Translations under genes and position numbers: made by a program
Source of the DNA: Cryptomeria japonica
Taxonomy: Eukaryota > Streptophyta > Pinopsida > Cupressales > Cupressaceae
Direction of reading: 5' to 3'
Length of the DNA: 64,000 nucleotides
Assembly (NCBI RefSeq): GCF_030272615.1
Contig: NC_081413.1
Coordinates: 164,271,080-164,335,079, forward strand
The notes under the pieces: generated by a model
What the model was told of the DNA's origin: nothing
What the model saw: the letters and a program-made list of their open reading frames with translations, nothing else
Database searches by the model: none
Shown here: piece by piece, positions 11,730 through 23,850 of the stretch
Numbering within the stretch: position 1 is the stretch's first letter
How the letters are laid out: every line of letters starts with the position of its first letter

Positions 11730-11753
11730 GTTGGTTGTGGAGAATATTCCATT

Positions 11754-12146
11754 TTGAGCACATCAGGTGGCAAACAATCATCATTTTCTCCCCGATCTTT
11801 TGGGAAGCCTCAAAATACACAAATGAAACAAGATAAGGGAAAAGGAATAGTAAAGTATTCAAATTATTGTTCTTTCATTATATGGGGTGACTTACAAGAA
11901 GAATCTATAAATGAAGATATCATTCACTGGATATACAGAGAAGAAGATGACATGATAGTACCCAGGATACCACTGCATCAATATGGAAATGGCTACAAGA
12001 TGTTACGAAGACATGGGTATGATGGTACCACAAGATTAGGACTACAAAATCAAGGAATATTAGAGCCTATTTTACCACAAGAAAACCCAAAGAATCAAGG
12101 CTTGGGATATAAATATGTGCCACCAATAAAAGAAGCCAAACAATGA
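11754..12146 (+). pseudogene. G-patch domain of element D polyprotein
   Basis: A glycine-rich G-patch-like segment at 11990-12120: YGNGYKMLRRHGYDGTT, then GLQNQGILEPILPQENPKN and QGLGYKYVP. G-patch domains bind nucleic acid or RNA helicases and occur after the protease in several plant Tat elements. The frame ends at TGA 12144. An acidic Ser/Glu-rich linker (12216-12752) then leads to RT. Confidence 0.7.
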
Positions 12147-12824
12147 ACATTGGATATATTGAACAGGCCAAGGTTACCCTCAAAGTTCATACCTATAAAA
12201 TAGTCATCATCAAAGATGGATTTCTCCCCACCTCAGAAAAGAAAGAGACTACCAACATCTCCTATCACAGAATTAGATGGTGAAGACATGAGGAAATTCC
12301 TACAAGAACCTATTGCAGAGGCATCCAACAGTACAGTACCTAAATCATCTGCACACATAGCAACAAATACAGGCTTAGCGCCAATAGATGAACCAAATCA
12401 TTGGTTATTGTCAATACTTTTTCCAAGAGAAACAACTTCAGAACCTCCATTTGAATCAAATGAAGAAAGGCTTCAAAGACTAATACCAAGCTTAAGAAGG
12501 GTATCCACAATACAAAGAAGATCCATTCAAAATCAGTTACCAAAACAAGAGCAGATAAGTGATATAGAATCAGAAAGTGAAACATACCTAGAAAGCATCA
12601 CAGATTCTCATGATTATGAATTTTCATTTGATAATGAAGATAAATCATCACCAATTCATGATGAAGAAATAACAGATCATAATCAAGTATGCATGATATC
12701 TAGATCCTCTAAGATGACAAGAGACAAAGACTTGCTCCTTATGCATCCATGATTGATTGACTAGAGGAAAGAAGGAAAGCCACAATTAGATTGGTTTCAA
12801 AATAACAAAGCCATAGAATAATTC

Positions 12825-13800
12825 TTGGGTGTAAGGGATGGATTCCCTTATAATGATAACAAAGCTGGTTATGCAGTAGATCTAGATAGAACTGCATATT
12901 TTGGAGAAGCAAGCTCCTCTCTTAATAACGATGATGATAATAAAGCTGAACACATAATAGATGCCCTACCTATTGATAAAGAATGGTCCACATTATTGCT
13001 AGAAGAAACTGAAGAAATCAACATCGGTGATGCTGAGAAGGTTCATAACATTCACCTAGCAAAATCCCTTGATCCAGTGGAAAAAGAGAAATTAATCAAA
13101 TTCTTTTAAGCAAAGACCCATCAATCTTACATGGTCTTATGCAAATATGCCTGGATTAGACCCGGAATTGGTCTTACATCACTTGCCTTTACTTCTAGGG
13201 GTAAAACCATACCAAAAAAAGCTCAAGAAAATGCACCCTCACATAGCCTTGTTAGTCAAAATTGAGTTAGAAAAATTATTAGATGTGGGTTTCATCAGAC
13301 CTATAGACTATGCTGAATGGATTTCAAATCTAGTCCTGATATCCAAGCATACTGAGGGTATCAGGATCTACACCGACTTCAGAGATCTTAACAAGGCTTG
13401 TCCCAAAGATGACTTTCCACTCCCTAATATAAACATCATAGTAGACTTAACAACTAGAAATGAAATACTATCACTCATGGACAGTTTTTCCAATTATAAT
13501 CAAATCAAAATTATGCCAGAAGACCAACCAAAGACAACATTCACTTGTCCATGGGGAACCTATTGCTAGAATGTGATGTCATTCGGCCTTAAGAATACAG
13601 GTGCCACTTATCAAAGAGCAATGACCACCTTGTTTCATGACATGATACACACAATCATGGAATATTATGTAGACGACTTGCTAGCAAAATCCAAAATAAG
13701 GGATAGTCACCTAAGCATATTGGCTAAGATCTTTGGTAGACTTGAGCAATATAATGTAAGACTAAATCTAAAAAAATGTGTCTTCGGATAACCTCTGGTA
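12825..13800 (+). pseudogene. pol: Element D reverse transcriptase
   Basis: The RT copies element RNA into DNA. 12825-13109 is the acidic upstream connection. The core has KKMHPHIALLVKIELEKLL and VGFIRPIDYAEWISNLV, DFRDLNKACPKDDFPLP, the first catalytic Asp in SLMDSFSNYNQ (~13480), FGLKNTGATYQRAM (~13590) and the YVDD box (~13665). A TAG at 13568-13570 just before the FGLK block sits where Tat RTs normally have Trp. TAA at 13107 and a frame change near 13785 also break it. Confidence 0.88.
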
Positions 13801-14500
13801 AACTCTTGGGCTTCATTGTATCCAATCATAGAATTGAGATATATCAAGAGAAAGTGAAAGCTATTTTAGACATGTCATCACTTGATACACTCAAACAACT
13901 TAGAAGTCCACAAGGGAGATTACAATCCATAAGGAACTTCATAGCCCAATTGGCAAAAAAGTGCCAACCATTTCAACATCTTCTAAAGAAAGGTGTTACA
14001 TTTAAATGGACACAACAATGCCAAGAGGAATTCGAAAAACTAAAAGAATACCTATTGTCCACTCCAATATTGGTTCCACCTGTACATGGGAAACCATTAC
14101 TCCTATATATAGCTGCAACAAATTCTTCTTTAGGTGCTCTCCTAGAACATCAAGATGAACAAGGAAAAGAGAAAGTTGTCTATTACATCAGTAGAACACT
14201 CATTGGGTATGAGCTCAACTATACACAGATAGAAAGAGAATGTCTGGCAGTAGTCTTCGCATCACAAAAACTGAGACATTATATGTTGAGTCATAAAGTA
14301 TAGCTTATTGCACATTTTGATCAACTCAAATACCTAATAAATAGAGCAGCACTAACTAGAAGACTTGCAAAATGGGTCATGATACTTAATGAATTTGACA
14401 TTGAATACATCAGTAGAAAGGCTATAAAAGAAAAAATCATAGCAAACCAACTTGCAGAAGCACTTTTACAAGACAATCATCCAATGGTAATAGATTTTCC
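13776..14500 (+). pseudogene. pol: Element D gypsy RNase H with degraded active site
   Basis: Ordinary Ty3/gypsy RNase H follows RT: LGFIVSNHRIEIYQEKVKAI connection, TFKWTQQCQEEFEKLKEYL, then LLLYIAATNSSLGALLEHQ and YTQIERECLAVVFASQKLRHY. The first strand lacks the usual catalytic Asp (YIAATN where TDAS is common). Loss of this active site together with an added archaeal-type RNase H is known for the Tat group. TAG at 14302 interrupts it, in a spot that fits a former Gln. Confidence 0.8.
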
Positions 14501-14915
14501 AGATGAATCAATATTTACACTATCAACACAGACACAATGGAAATTATTCTTTGATGGTTCACATACAAATCATGGAGCAGGAGCAGGAATTTTGTTCATA
14601 ACTCCTCAAGGAGATTCAATTACCAAATCATTTAGGATTAGCTTTCCTTGTACCAATAACATTGTTGAATATGAAGCCCTGATTGTAGGACTACACACTA
14701 CACTACAATGGAAGATCAAATATCTACAGGTCTTTGGAGACTCACAACTCATCATTAATCAACTCAATGATGATTACAATAAAAAAGATGACAAGTTACA
14801 ATTATACAAACAATTGGTAGAAGAATACAAGCAACACTTCACCAAGGTCACATTTGAATAGATTTTGAGTGCAAAACAGGGCAGCAAATGCAATGGCAAT
14901 AGTAGGATCTCTCTT
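14500..14915 (+). pseudogene. Element D archaeal-type RNase H (aRNH)
   Basis: A second RNase H domain between RNH and integrase. Catalytic segments are LFFDGSHTNHGAGAGILF (Asp), CTNNIVEYEALIVGL (Glu) and QVFGDSQLIINQL (Asp). The expected fourth Asp falls in NRAANAMAIVGSL (~14872-14910) and is Asn here, a change one G-to-A could make. TAG at 14859-14861 also cuts it. It would supply RNase H activity in place of the degraded gypsy domain. Confidence 0.82.
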
Positions 14916-16242
14916 GGATATACCAAATGATGGAACTCACTTTGAATTTCAAGTGGAACAACTCATTGTCCCAGCTTATAAAATACCATCCACTAAATAT
15001 GTTTTTATGACAGTAGGACCTAAGTCTCCACGGTACAGAGATATATACACATACCTACATGATCAATATGTGCCTCCCGATATTTCATGGAATCAAAGGA
15101 AAGCACTCATCCAACAATCATCAAAACATGCAATTATTGATGATACTTTATATAGAAAAAGTGTAGATAGCACCTTACTCAAATGCGTTGATATCCAGGA
15201 AGCACAAATCACTTTGAAAGAAGTTCATGATGGAATATGTGGCTCACATTCTTCTAGACCTGCTCTTGCAAAAACTCTATTGCGAACAAGTTATTATTGG
15301 ACTACAATGGAAAAGGATGCTTAAAAGTATGTCCAAAAATGCAAGCAATGCCAAATACATGGGAATATTATTTATGCACCTACTCAAGATCTCTAGCCAA
15401 TAACATCACCATGGCCATTTTCACAATGGGGATTAGATATTATAGGAAAAATAAATCATACCTCCTCCAACGGACATAAATTCATTCTCACAAGTATAGA
15501 AAGACAAATAGGAAAATCCATCCTGAATTATATCATTTGCAGGTATGGGGTACCCATGTGCATTATGACCGATAATGGACGATCCTTGAAAAATCAAGAA
15601 GTGAGCGATATTTGTGAACAATTTAAAATTCAGCGATGTTTTGCAACACCCTACTATCCCCAAAGAAACGGTCAAGCTGAGGAAACACACAAAACTATTT
15701 TGAAAATTTTAAAGAAAGTTGTCAATGACAACGGAAGAGATTGGCATCTCCAACTCAACCCAGCTCTATGGGCTTATCGAACTAGTATACATACGACAAC
15801 TAGTACAACACCATTCTCTCTAGTTTATGGAGCAGAAGCCATTTTACCTATTGAAGTAGAATTGCTATCCCTAAGAGTCTCTTTAAAAAACATCATCTCA
15901 GAAGAAAACTATAGAGTAGCACATTTGCAAGAATTAGAATTCCTAGATGAAAAATGACAAAGCGCTCTAAACCATTTACAAGGCTACCAAAACAAAAAAT
16001 GAGAAGAAGCTACAACAAACGAGTCAACCCATGTTGCTTTGAAATAGGAGATATCGTTCTTAAAGAAAATCAAAGGAACCTTGTTAAAATTGAAAAACCA
16101 AGAAAGTTTGAACCTAACTGGTTAGGTCCTTCTTTTCATAATGAAAGTAATTGAAAATGGCGCTTATCATTTACAAATAATGGAGGGAGATTCACTTCCT
16201 GATCCCATCAATAGTATGCACCTAAAAAGATATTGCATCTAA
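14911..16242 (+). pseudogene. pol: Element D integrase
   Basis: The integrase inserts element DNA into the host. The zinc-binding part HDGICGSHSSRPALAK ... KCKQCQ lies at 15220-15360, broken by TAA at 15321. The catalytic core has WGLDIIGK (first Asp, ~15430), IMTDNGRSL (second Asp, ~15565) and NGQAEETHKTIL (Glu, ~15675). The stretch between the first two Asp is shorter than usual, suggesting an internal deletion near 15500. The C-terminal part continues through YNKRVNPCCFEIGDIVLK to LKRYCI and stops at 16240-16242 after a frame change near 16140. Inactive. Confidence 0.85.
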
Positions 16243-18653
16243 GAGTGGGTTCATTTTAGTTTTTAGTACTGCATTCACATATTTCTTTACTGCATTGCAT
16301 TATCCCTTCTCATATAGTTGAATTAATAAAATAGGGTGATTGTTCGAGTCATTCACCTGCGTGCAATAAAAAGAATGAATGTTGTCTCGTTTCCTAGATA
16401 CCTATTCATGAAGTCTTTAGGAAGTCTCTAAGTCATTCATCTTCAACGTCACGTTGTGATTAGGCTTTATCCTTGATTGGGTAGAGGTTTCCTTATCAAG
16501 TCTTGTTACCAAAAATCTATCAATTTCTATATCTCTTACATTAATCAAAAAACTCTAAGTCATTACAGATACCTAGTTGTTCATGTGGCTAGTGAAAAAT
16601 CCAATATTCTGCTTCAGCACCACTGTAATTGTCATACCCAAGTAGGTTTTATTACTTACAAGTCAAGGCAAGAAAAAAGTGTTATGTTAATCTCAAGACA
16701 AAACAAAAAAAAATGATATATTACTGAAATATCACACATACAAGTGCGACAAAAAAAGAGAAAGCTTGACTATGGGAACATGCAAGTAACTCCATCAGGG
16801 CTATGGATGCCTGCTGGCAATGGAGCAATGTTTGAGAGATTATAGTGCATAACCTCATAAAATCCCTAAAGGCTTTTTGGAAGTGAGGCTCTATCCAGAT
16901 TGTTTTTGAAGTCAAAATAACTCATGTAGCTAGCCACATAGGATTCCAAGGGTCTTTGATGGTTATAAGAGTCATAATGAACTCAATTGCACACACATGG
17001 GCAAAAGAAGATCAAAAATTCAAGAATTGATGGAGAAGTTTTCCGCGCCTCCATTCATAAATCTTGGTTACATAGTGTGTTAGGTTGGATGTTCTAAGTC
17101 TTTTGAGAATGGATTGAACTCCTATCTCTAAAATATTTCACACCTTTAATCCAATTAGTGCATTTCATAATGAAAGACACACAGACTCATCCTTGTTCAA
17201 ATAGGAACTGCATTTTTGTTATGCATCTTGCATTAGAATAACTCATTTCAAAAATTCATTATCTCCATTGCATTATGCATCATCATCTTATCCTCGTAGA
17301 TCTGCATACTTGGGGGCACAATTGAAAAAAATCCTAAAAAATAAAAAACGATCCTGAAAAAAAATCCTAAAAAATAAAAAACAATACTAAAAAATCCTAA
17401 AAAAATAAAAAACGATCTTGAAAAAATCCTAAAAAATAAAAAACAGTCCTGAAAAAATCCCAAAAATCATTTAAAGTCCTAAGAAAATACCAAAAACATC
17501 AAAAAACATCAAAATCAATCAAAACATTTAATATAAAAGTCCTAAAAAAAAAATTGCAATAAATTGTCTCGCAAGAATCAAACACCCCAATAGATGTCCA
17601 GTAAACACTTCACATGAAGTTAAACAAAGGATATAACCAACTTATCAAAAACATCTGCAATCAAACTGATCAACTATCTAATCTTTCGATTTATCAAACT
17701 ATCAACGTGATTAACATCTTGTCTTAAACAGAATTGATACACTCAAAACCAGACAGATCGGTCTTATACGAGGTCCAAAACTTCTAAAACCAAACATTAT
17801 CAAAATCACATCAAACATATCAAAGAAAAGGCACACTCAGTCTAACTACTGATTTTTATATTTTTGGTTGACTCTTTTTATTAAATTGGCAAAGATCATT
17901 GCTTTTAGCTACTCAAGGATGTCCAAAAGTGACTAGAGAAGCCATGATGGGCATGATCCTTTTCTTTGTTTGTTGTTTGTGGTTTGAACCAATGAATTTC
18001 TGGGACAAATGCTCTAGTGGGTGTCTATGATAGGAGCATTCAGCTTGTGAATTCCACACATACCTCGACCCCTAGTGTAATCCCCATAATGGAGGGTTCA
18101 TTCCTTATCTGTTACATGTTTGTTTCTTTGCAATGAGATATCTATCTATATATCTTGGTTCCTCATACCCTGGTGTAATAAGCTCCATTGTTATATAATA
18201 AGGCTCAATGATGATAATGTATTTCACTAAGAATAAAGCAATGAAGACTTTCTCATCAAAATTTCTATCATATCATCCATTATCACATCAAAATTTGGAA
18301 TACAAAGATTGATTCAGTTGATTGATCATTTTCTATCTATTCTATGTCTAACAACTAAAAATTGTTCTAAGATCTTCAACATGTATTTTGACACACAAAA
18401 AAATAAACATCACATCACATGTTCATTATCATTCCATAATCATAATAAATTTTTCATCAACCATTATTCATCACAACACAAAAGTTACATCAAATCACTG
18501 CATAATATCATATTGCATTCATCATCATAATGAAAGATACATTAAACCATGAAGTTCACCATCAAAAAGCTCATCAAGAATGCATATCATATATCATTAA
18601 TAAATGTGTCAAAATACATCGTATCTACAACATCAAAATCAATATCCAATCTC
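16243..18653. other. Element D 3' spacer
   Basis: Non-coding 3' region between integrase and the antisense PMD gene. It holds an A-rich tandem array (17325-17465), otherwise AT-rich sequence with no convincing ORF on either strand. Long variable 3' regions with tandem repeats are typical of Tat elements. Confidence 0.6.
17325..17465. repeat. A-rich tandem repeat in element D 3' region
   Basis: About four imperfect units of ~32-38 bp built on AATCCTAAAAAATAAAAAAC plus GATCCTGA or a variant. It follows TACTTGGGGGCACAATTG. The array is fully inside the element. Confidence 0.75.
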
Positions 18654-21055
18654 TCAACCTATACAACCTCTATCAGTAGGTTTATCTTGACCAACTCTAG
18701 CCTGTCCTGATAGCACTCTAGGTGGACCCATCACTCCTCCACTGCTAGTATTTTGAGAGGTGGATCAACTTGATCTTCTCCCCATGAAAGAAATAAAACT
18801 AGGTTCCCTTTAACCCTTAGTAATAGCCATCTCGTAAGCCTACCGATAATAAATAGCCTCATGTGCAGCAACAAAATATCTATCTATCTAGCTCCATGCC
18901 TCTGTCACTAGCCCAAATAACCGATCATATGCATCCATAGTGATCTGAGTTCTCCTAATTGCCTCATCCCTCTCCCTTTGTATTTGATCTCTATCAGAAG
19001 CTATCTGATCCCTCTCAGCAGTCAACTCATCCATCACATACAAATATTGATCTATATCCTCCATCTACCGCTGCCGCAAAGTAGCGACCAAGTCCTCTAA
19101 ACTCCTAACCTGATCTCTCAATCCCTTGTCATCTCCTCTCTCCACACCTACAAACTCTATATCCTAGGGCATCTCCACATCATATCCATCATCCCCGCCC
19201 TCATCTCCATCACTGCTCGATGAACCTGATCCTGACTCATCACTCTCATCAGAACTTCTCATGGATGCAATCTCTCCACCAATATCCACATTCTCCTCTC
19301 CACTATCAAACTGCTCTGCAACTATGGCTATAATATTTATACCTCCTCCACCTCTACCTCCTACATCCCTACCTCCTCCACCTCTCCCTCTAGGACCCCT
19401 GCCATGTCTAATATGTTGAGCACTAGTCAGAACTGTCGGATATGTCAAAGGTATAGGCCTGTGTTGTATCCACCAAACACTATACTGCATTGTGGACCCT
19501 AGATCCACTACACCAAGCTACCATCTCCACAAAATAGGAGCAAGAGAATCAAAATCAACATTAGCAACATGAGGTTGCACACAAGCACCCCAATCACTAA
19601 CCTGTTGAGTAGTGCGAGCAAAATAAGTTGTCACGTCTATAATACCCTGTACTTCCCCAAACTGTCTGAGTACATGGCTAGGAAGATGCATATCAATAAC
19701 CTTGTGACTATCCACATCTTGACCAATAAGATATCTCTGTTGTAGACAAAAAGGAAGATGTTGAGCATCATCACTCCACCCAAGACAAGTAAGATAAGGT
19801 CTCCATGAGAAGTACTGTAAGATATCAATATGATGATGCTAATGCAAGATGTTACCCGATGCCCTATGTCTCACACCAACAGTATACCCAAAAGCATATG
19901 GCTGCTCTAGCTCTAAATCCATATGTAACATGGGACAAAAGATAGCTATGTGTCCCCAAGCCCATGTTTGGAGCAAAGTAATACCACATCCAACTGATTT
20001 CTACTGCAAGTAAACAATCTCATGCATCTAATGATACAAAGTGGCAAGAAGACAAGGACTCGAAGCAAAAAAACACCTAGTAATAATCATATCATGTATG
20101 ACATGTCCCCATCCAACAAGGAAACCATGGGCATGTCTATTAGGAATCAATTATCCAGCAACAGTACAAGCAAGCACAACAATGAGATCATCATAATCAA
20201 AATCATCCCAACAAATCTCATAACGACCATGGATATGTAGATCCTACTCCCCACACTCGAACAATGTACACAAAGTAGAAATACCATCATGACGATCAAA
20301 AGTAAATCACCTACTGGATATAGGAATGTGTAAAATATGCTACACATCCTAAAGTGTGATACATGCTTCACCGGTCAGTAGATGAAAAGAACATGTCTTT
20401 GAATGCCACCGCTCAATCAAAGCAGTAATCATTGCCCTATTGGTCGTAACCTCAAGAAAATGCACTATATAATACAATCTAATCTGTCATAACAAAGCGG
20501 TATCCTCTGCATCCAACTCATGACGCCGATCAAGACTATCTAGTCGTATCTGCCTAGCAAGAAGTACTAGATTATGTGCCTGCATTTGGAAAATATAAAA
20601 ATGAGCCAACTACGTCATCAAAACTGTCAAGACGCATAAATAAGAAGAAAAAAAGGCCTTTATTATCAATTGCAATTCAATATTATGCGACATACTTATG
20701 CCAAATGTGAATCAAATGTATCATATGTGAAACGATAATACCAAATGTGATTCAAAACATTCAATTGCGATCTAATTTTTTTAAATGGGACACAATGTTA
20801 TCAAATGCGGCATAAAATATCAACTGTGAAGCATTTACATTGATTGCAACATGATTAAATCAATTGTGGCAATACCAATACTCAATTGTGACATACATAA
20901 AAGATGGCACACCAAAAAATAGTTAAATATTTTTGCGAAATATAGACATAAACTAGCAAAAAAATCAAGCAACTCACCAGGCCACCAGTGTCAAGAGGTC
21001 TCTGATAAGACCGCACTCGCTCGGATAAATGCAGCCTTGCTCTATGACCTTCCAT
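18654..21055 (-). pseudogene. Antisense plant mobile domain (PMD) gene, two exons
   Basis: Antisense to the element. Exon 1 (21055-20978) starts ATG and encodes MEGHRARLHLSERVRSYQR and seven more residues, ending at a donor CTG|GTGAGT. The intron is 20977-20580 (398 bp, pyrimidine-rich end, TGCAG). Exon 2 (20579-18654) keeps one frame for 641 codons. PMD-like blocks include ALIERWHSKTCSFHLLTGEA, LLQTWAWGHIAIF, SWRPY and HLPSHVLRQFG. An RGG/Gly-rich part, an acidic Ser-rich tract and a C-terminal coiled coil follow. About sixteen premature stops but no net frameshift are seen. PMD proteins are known as transposon-associated and as host silencing factors (MAIN/MAIL1). Extra ORFs with a DNA-transposon domain are known in Tat elements; retention of an intron in antisense is consistent with carriage on sense transcripts. 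Confidence 0.82.
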
Positions 21056-21146
21056 TTCACTCCAAGGATGCCGGAAGCACTAATATCTCCAAATAATTCT
21101 TTCAAAACACAAAATGCAAATGAGCTCAAATCCATACCAATCCTCA

Positions 21147-21155
21147 ATTTATAAG
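21147..21155 (-). promoter_or_regulatory. TATA box of the antisense PMD gene
   Basis: GCTTATAAATTG on the minus strand, ~95 bp upstream of the PMD ATG at 21055. The spacing suits a promoter carried with the captured gene. Inference from position and sequence only. Confidence 0.5.
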
Positions 21156-21420
21156 CTCAAAATTAAGGTTTTTTTTTTTTCAACATAAATGCCCATGGAC
21201 CCCACCAGCTTCAACGCAGTTGTAAACATAGAAAAAGAGATTGAAAACATTTTAAACTTCATCTACTCACTATCTACCACATTTCTGAAAAAATGGTCTC
21301 CATTTCACATTTTCCCGACCACTTTTTTTGAGGGGGGCATTCTACCCTAGCATCACCGGGACATACTGGGGTAGTTTTTCTTTTCATTTTCTTTGAAACA
21401 ACATTGTTCTGACATTGTCT

Positions 21421-21434
21421 CAAAGAGGGGCAAA
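21421..21434 (+). promoter_or_regulatory. Element D polypurine tract
   Basis: CAAAGAGGGGCAAA directly before the LTR start TGTAGACA. It marks this as the true 3' LTR of D. Confidence 0.8.
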
Positions 21435-21619
21435 TGTAGACATCTAAAAATGTCTAATTAATTCTACACTAATTATTCATCTATTTAATTAAATAATTCT
21501 TTATTTATTTGATTAAATTAACTATTTCTTCTAATCATCGCCCTTCAACACTTCTAATTATTTGATTTCTATTCTCAAATCATTTTAATCAATTAACAAT
21601 ATCTCAATTATTAATTAAA
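21435..21619 (+). repeat. Element D 3' LTR, truncated
   Basis: The first ~185 bp match the 5' LTR through ATCTCAATTATTAATTAAA, then similarity stops at a 21-bp tandem repeat. The remainder is deleted or displaced. Confidence 0.82.
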
Positions 21620-21682
21620 ATCATTGACAACAAACAAGTTATCTTTGACAACAAACCACTTATCATTGACAACAAACTTCAA
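21620..21682. repeat. 21-bp tandem repeat, three units
   Basis: Units at 21620, 21641 and 21662: ATCATTGACAACAAACAAGTT and close variants. It sits exactly at the break in the D 3' LTR. Confidence 0.85.
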
Positions 21683-23850
21683 GGAGGCAGGATATGTCGA
21701 TGCTACTTGGAACTTTCATGGAGGCATTGCAAGGAAGGAGGGAAGAGGCAACATGGGAGACGTGGATTTAATCATGGGAACTAGATCGTCTGGAATGAAT
21801 TCACCATAATTAATGACAAAAAGGGCACAAAATTGTATTTTCATCAATGTGTCTTTCCATCACCCATGTGGCCCATGGAAAACCCTAAACTATGGCGGTA
21901 AAACTTTATCGCCCTCCCAACTTAAGAACTTTCATGTGGGCTGCCCCACAAATAATTATAGACTTAATTATGTGTTTTTTAAAATAGAAATGGGATTAAA
22001 AAAAAAATAGTTGTCTAAGCAAACGAGTAATGACGCAATAGGGTTCATGTTTTAAATGATGCTTTGAAATAGCCACTTTTTGACCCTTGCATGCATAACA
22101 GATCCCTTAATATTTTTATTTACTACCCATAAGTCATAACAATAGGTATAAGTAGTTAACTCACATACACAAACAACCAAAAAAGAACGTAGAAATCCAA
22201 TGTACATCATTTAGGATATGTGGTTGCACGAAGTTACCTAAAATGGCTATTGGTGCTCTTCCCCTACCATCTTTGAGATAAAAAAAAAAAAAAAAAGCTT
22301 AGAGTTTGTCAAAATTGTATAAGTATACAATCAAATCACATATATACCTTAGCATAGTGTCTCCCAATGGTTTTTGTTGTATATTACAAGTTTCATAAAA
22401 AATGAAAGCACAATAAATAGACATTAGAGTTGTTAGAAATATAAGATGTAATAAATAAGGGTATATTCCTACCATGGTCATTAGAATGTGAGAATTAATT
22501 CAAAAATAAACTAGACAATAATATGAATTACAAATCTTCCTAATTCAAATAAATATTTACCTTGAGTTGAGTAAATGGCATTCAAAACAAATATCTCAAC
22601 AATACATTGTGAAAGAATAGCATTGATAGAATGAACGTGTTTGCGATGATCAACAAGATGTTGAAATATAGTTTCTTTAATAATATTTCAAGTTCTAGTA
22701 GCATGTGCTTATAATTTTTAGATGGTTTCATTTTCATAGGACAATGTGCCAATATATACATTTTGGATGAGATCTACATGGTGGAGATTGACTAAAAATA
22801 ATTTTCTATGATCAAGCAGAAAATTAAGGGTTTGGATTTAATTTATTTAAGATGAATGACTAAAATTACATTTAGTAGAAGTACTAATTTGTTGTAACCA
22901 AAATGTCTATTTAAAAATTGGGAGTGAAATGCATTTACTTTGGGATGTTGGAGCACCATTGGAACAAATAAATAATAAATATATTTAGTTAGCATGTAAT
23001 TATGATGTGTTAATTAAATAAACTAAATAATAAAAATTATTTGATTGGTTAGTAAATTGGTATATAAGTAAGATTTATTGAATAATAAAATTATTAAGCT
23101 GAGAGTCTTCCTACAATAGTAACAAAAATATTGGTAAACATTTCAAATTTTGAAAAACTTTGACATCTATTATCCTACCATAGAATAAAACAAATTTCCA
23201 CATTTAAAGGGATGGTTAGAGTGTAATTTGTGAAGACAAAATTGTTCATAGTAGAGAAGATGGATGTGAGTAACTTAAATAAAGATTGAGGCAATGACAA
23301 ACAATTGAGATACTTTGCATGAGAACCATTTGAAAGGATAGATGCTAGTGCATGTGCAACTAAATTATATTTATAACAACTCAGTGGAAGATTTGTTGCC
23401 ATCACCTTGACCTTTTGATCTCTATGTAGGTTTGGTTTTTTCTCTCTATTTATAATTTCTACATGTTTTTGTTTTTAGTGTGTAACATTAGTTTGATTAA
23501 GATATTTCACTTATGTCATTTATGTTTTATTATGTAGTTGAAACATTGGTCTCCTCCTGTCTAGAAACAAATTTCAATTTTCAATCTATATATTTGTCAG
23601 AGGGATCGTTGAGACCACACATCATTTGTGCAGAATCTTAAGGTAACTCACTTGCAAACGAGATTTTGTTCAGTCATGTCATTGTTTCAAATCATGCATG
23701 AATAAATTGGTAGTTTCTATTGGTTTCTATTTTTTTTTTTCTTTTAACAATTATGATAATTGGTGATTTTGAGTACAGACTTGATGCCCTACTTTTGCTA
23801 GCTTTTGGGGTTGTGTATTGTTGCCTACCTTTCTATAAAATGATGCTACT
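21683..23850. other. Unidentified AT-rich DNA
   Basis: No coding or repeat family recognised. It includes an A16-17 run near 22279 and GC-richer sequence at 21690-21960. Most is unique-looking AT-rich sequence. It may be an old insertion in the D LTR. Confidence 0.4.

Larger units (their letters stand above)
4845..21619 (+). mobile_element. Element D: Tat-lineage Ty3/gypsy retrotransposon
   Basis: A nearly complete gypsy element of ~16.8 kb. Order: 5' LTR 4845-5952, primer site, leader ORF, gag, protease, G-patch, RT, RNH, archaeal-type RNH, integrase, a long 3' region with an antisense PMD gene, PPT 21421-21434 and a 3' LTR cut short at 21619. RT before integrase makes it Ty3/gypsy; the second RNH and G-patch point to the Tat group. 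Every ORF is broken, so it is inactive. The five bases before it are ATGTG; the matching duplication is not visible because the 3' LTR is truncated. Confidence 0.9.

Noticed and set aside
19164-19508. Stand-alone Gly/Arg-rich and acidic protein gene
   Set aside because: It is in the same frame as the upstream PMD blocks and separated from them only by single stop codons; it is the C-terminal part of one gene.
22279-22296. A16-17 run as a retroposon poly(A) tail
   Set aside because: No SINE or LINE body, promoter boxes or target duplication could be recognised beside it.
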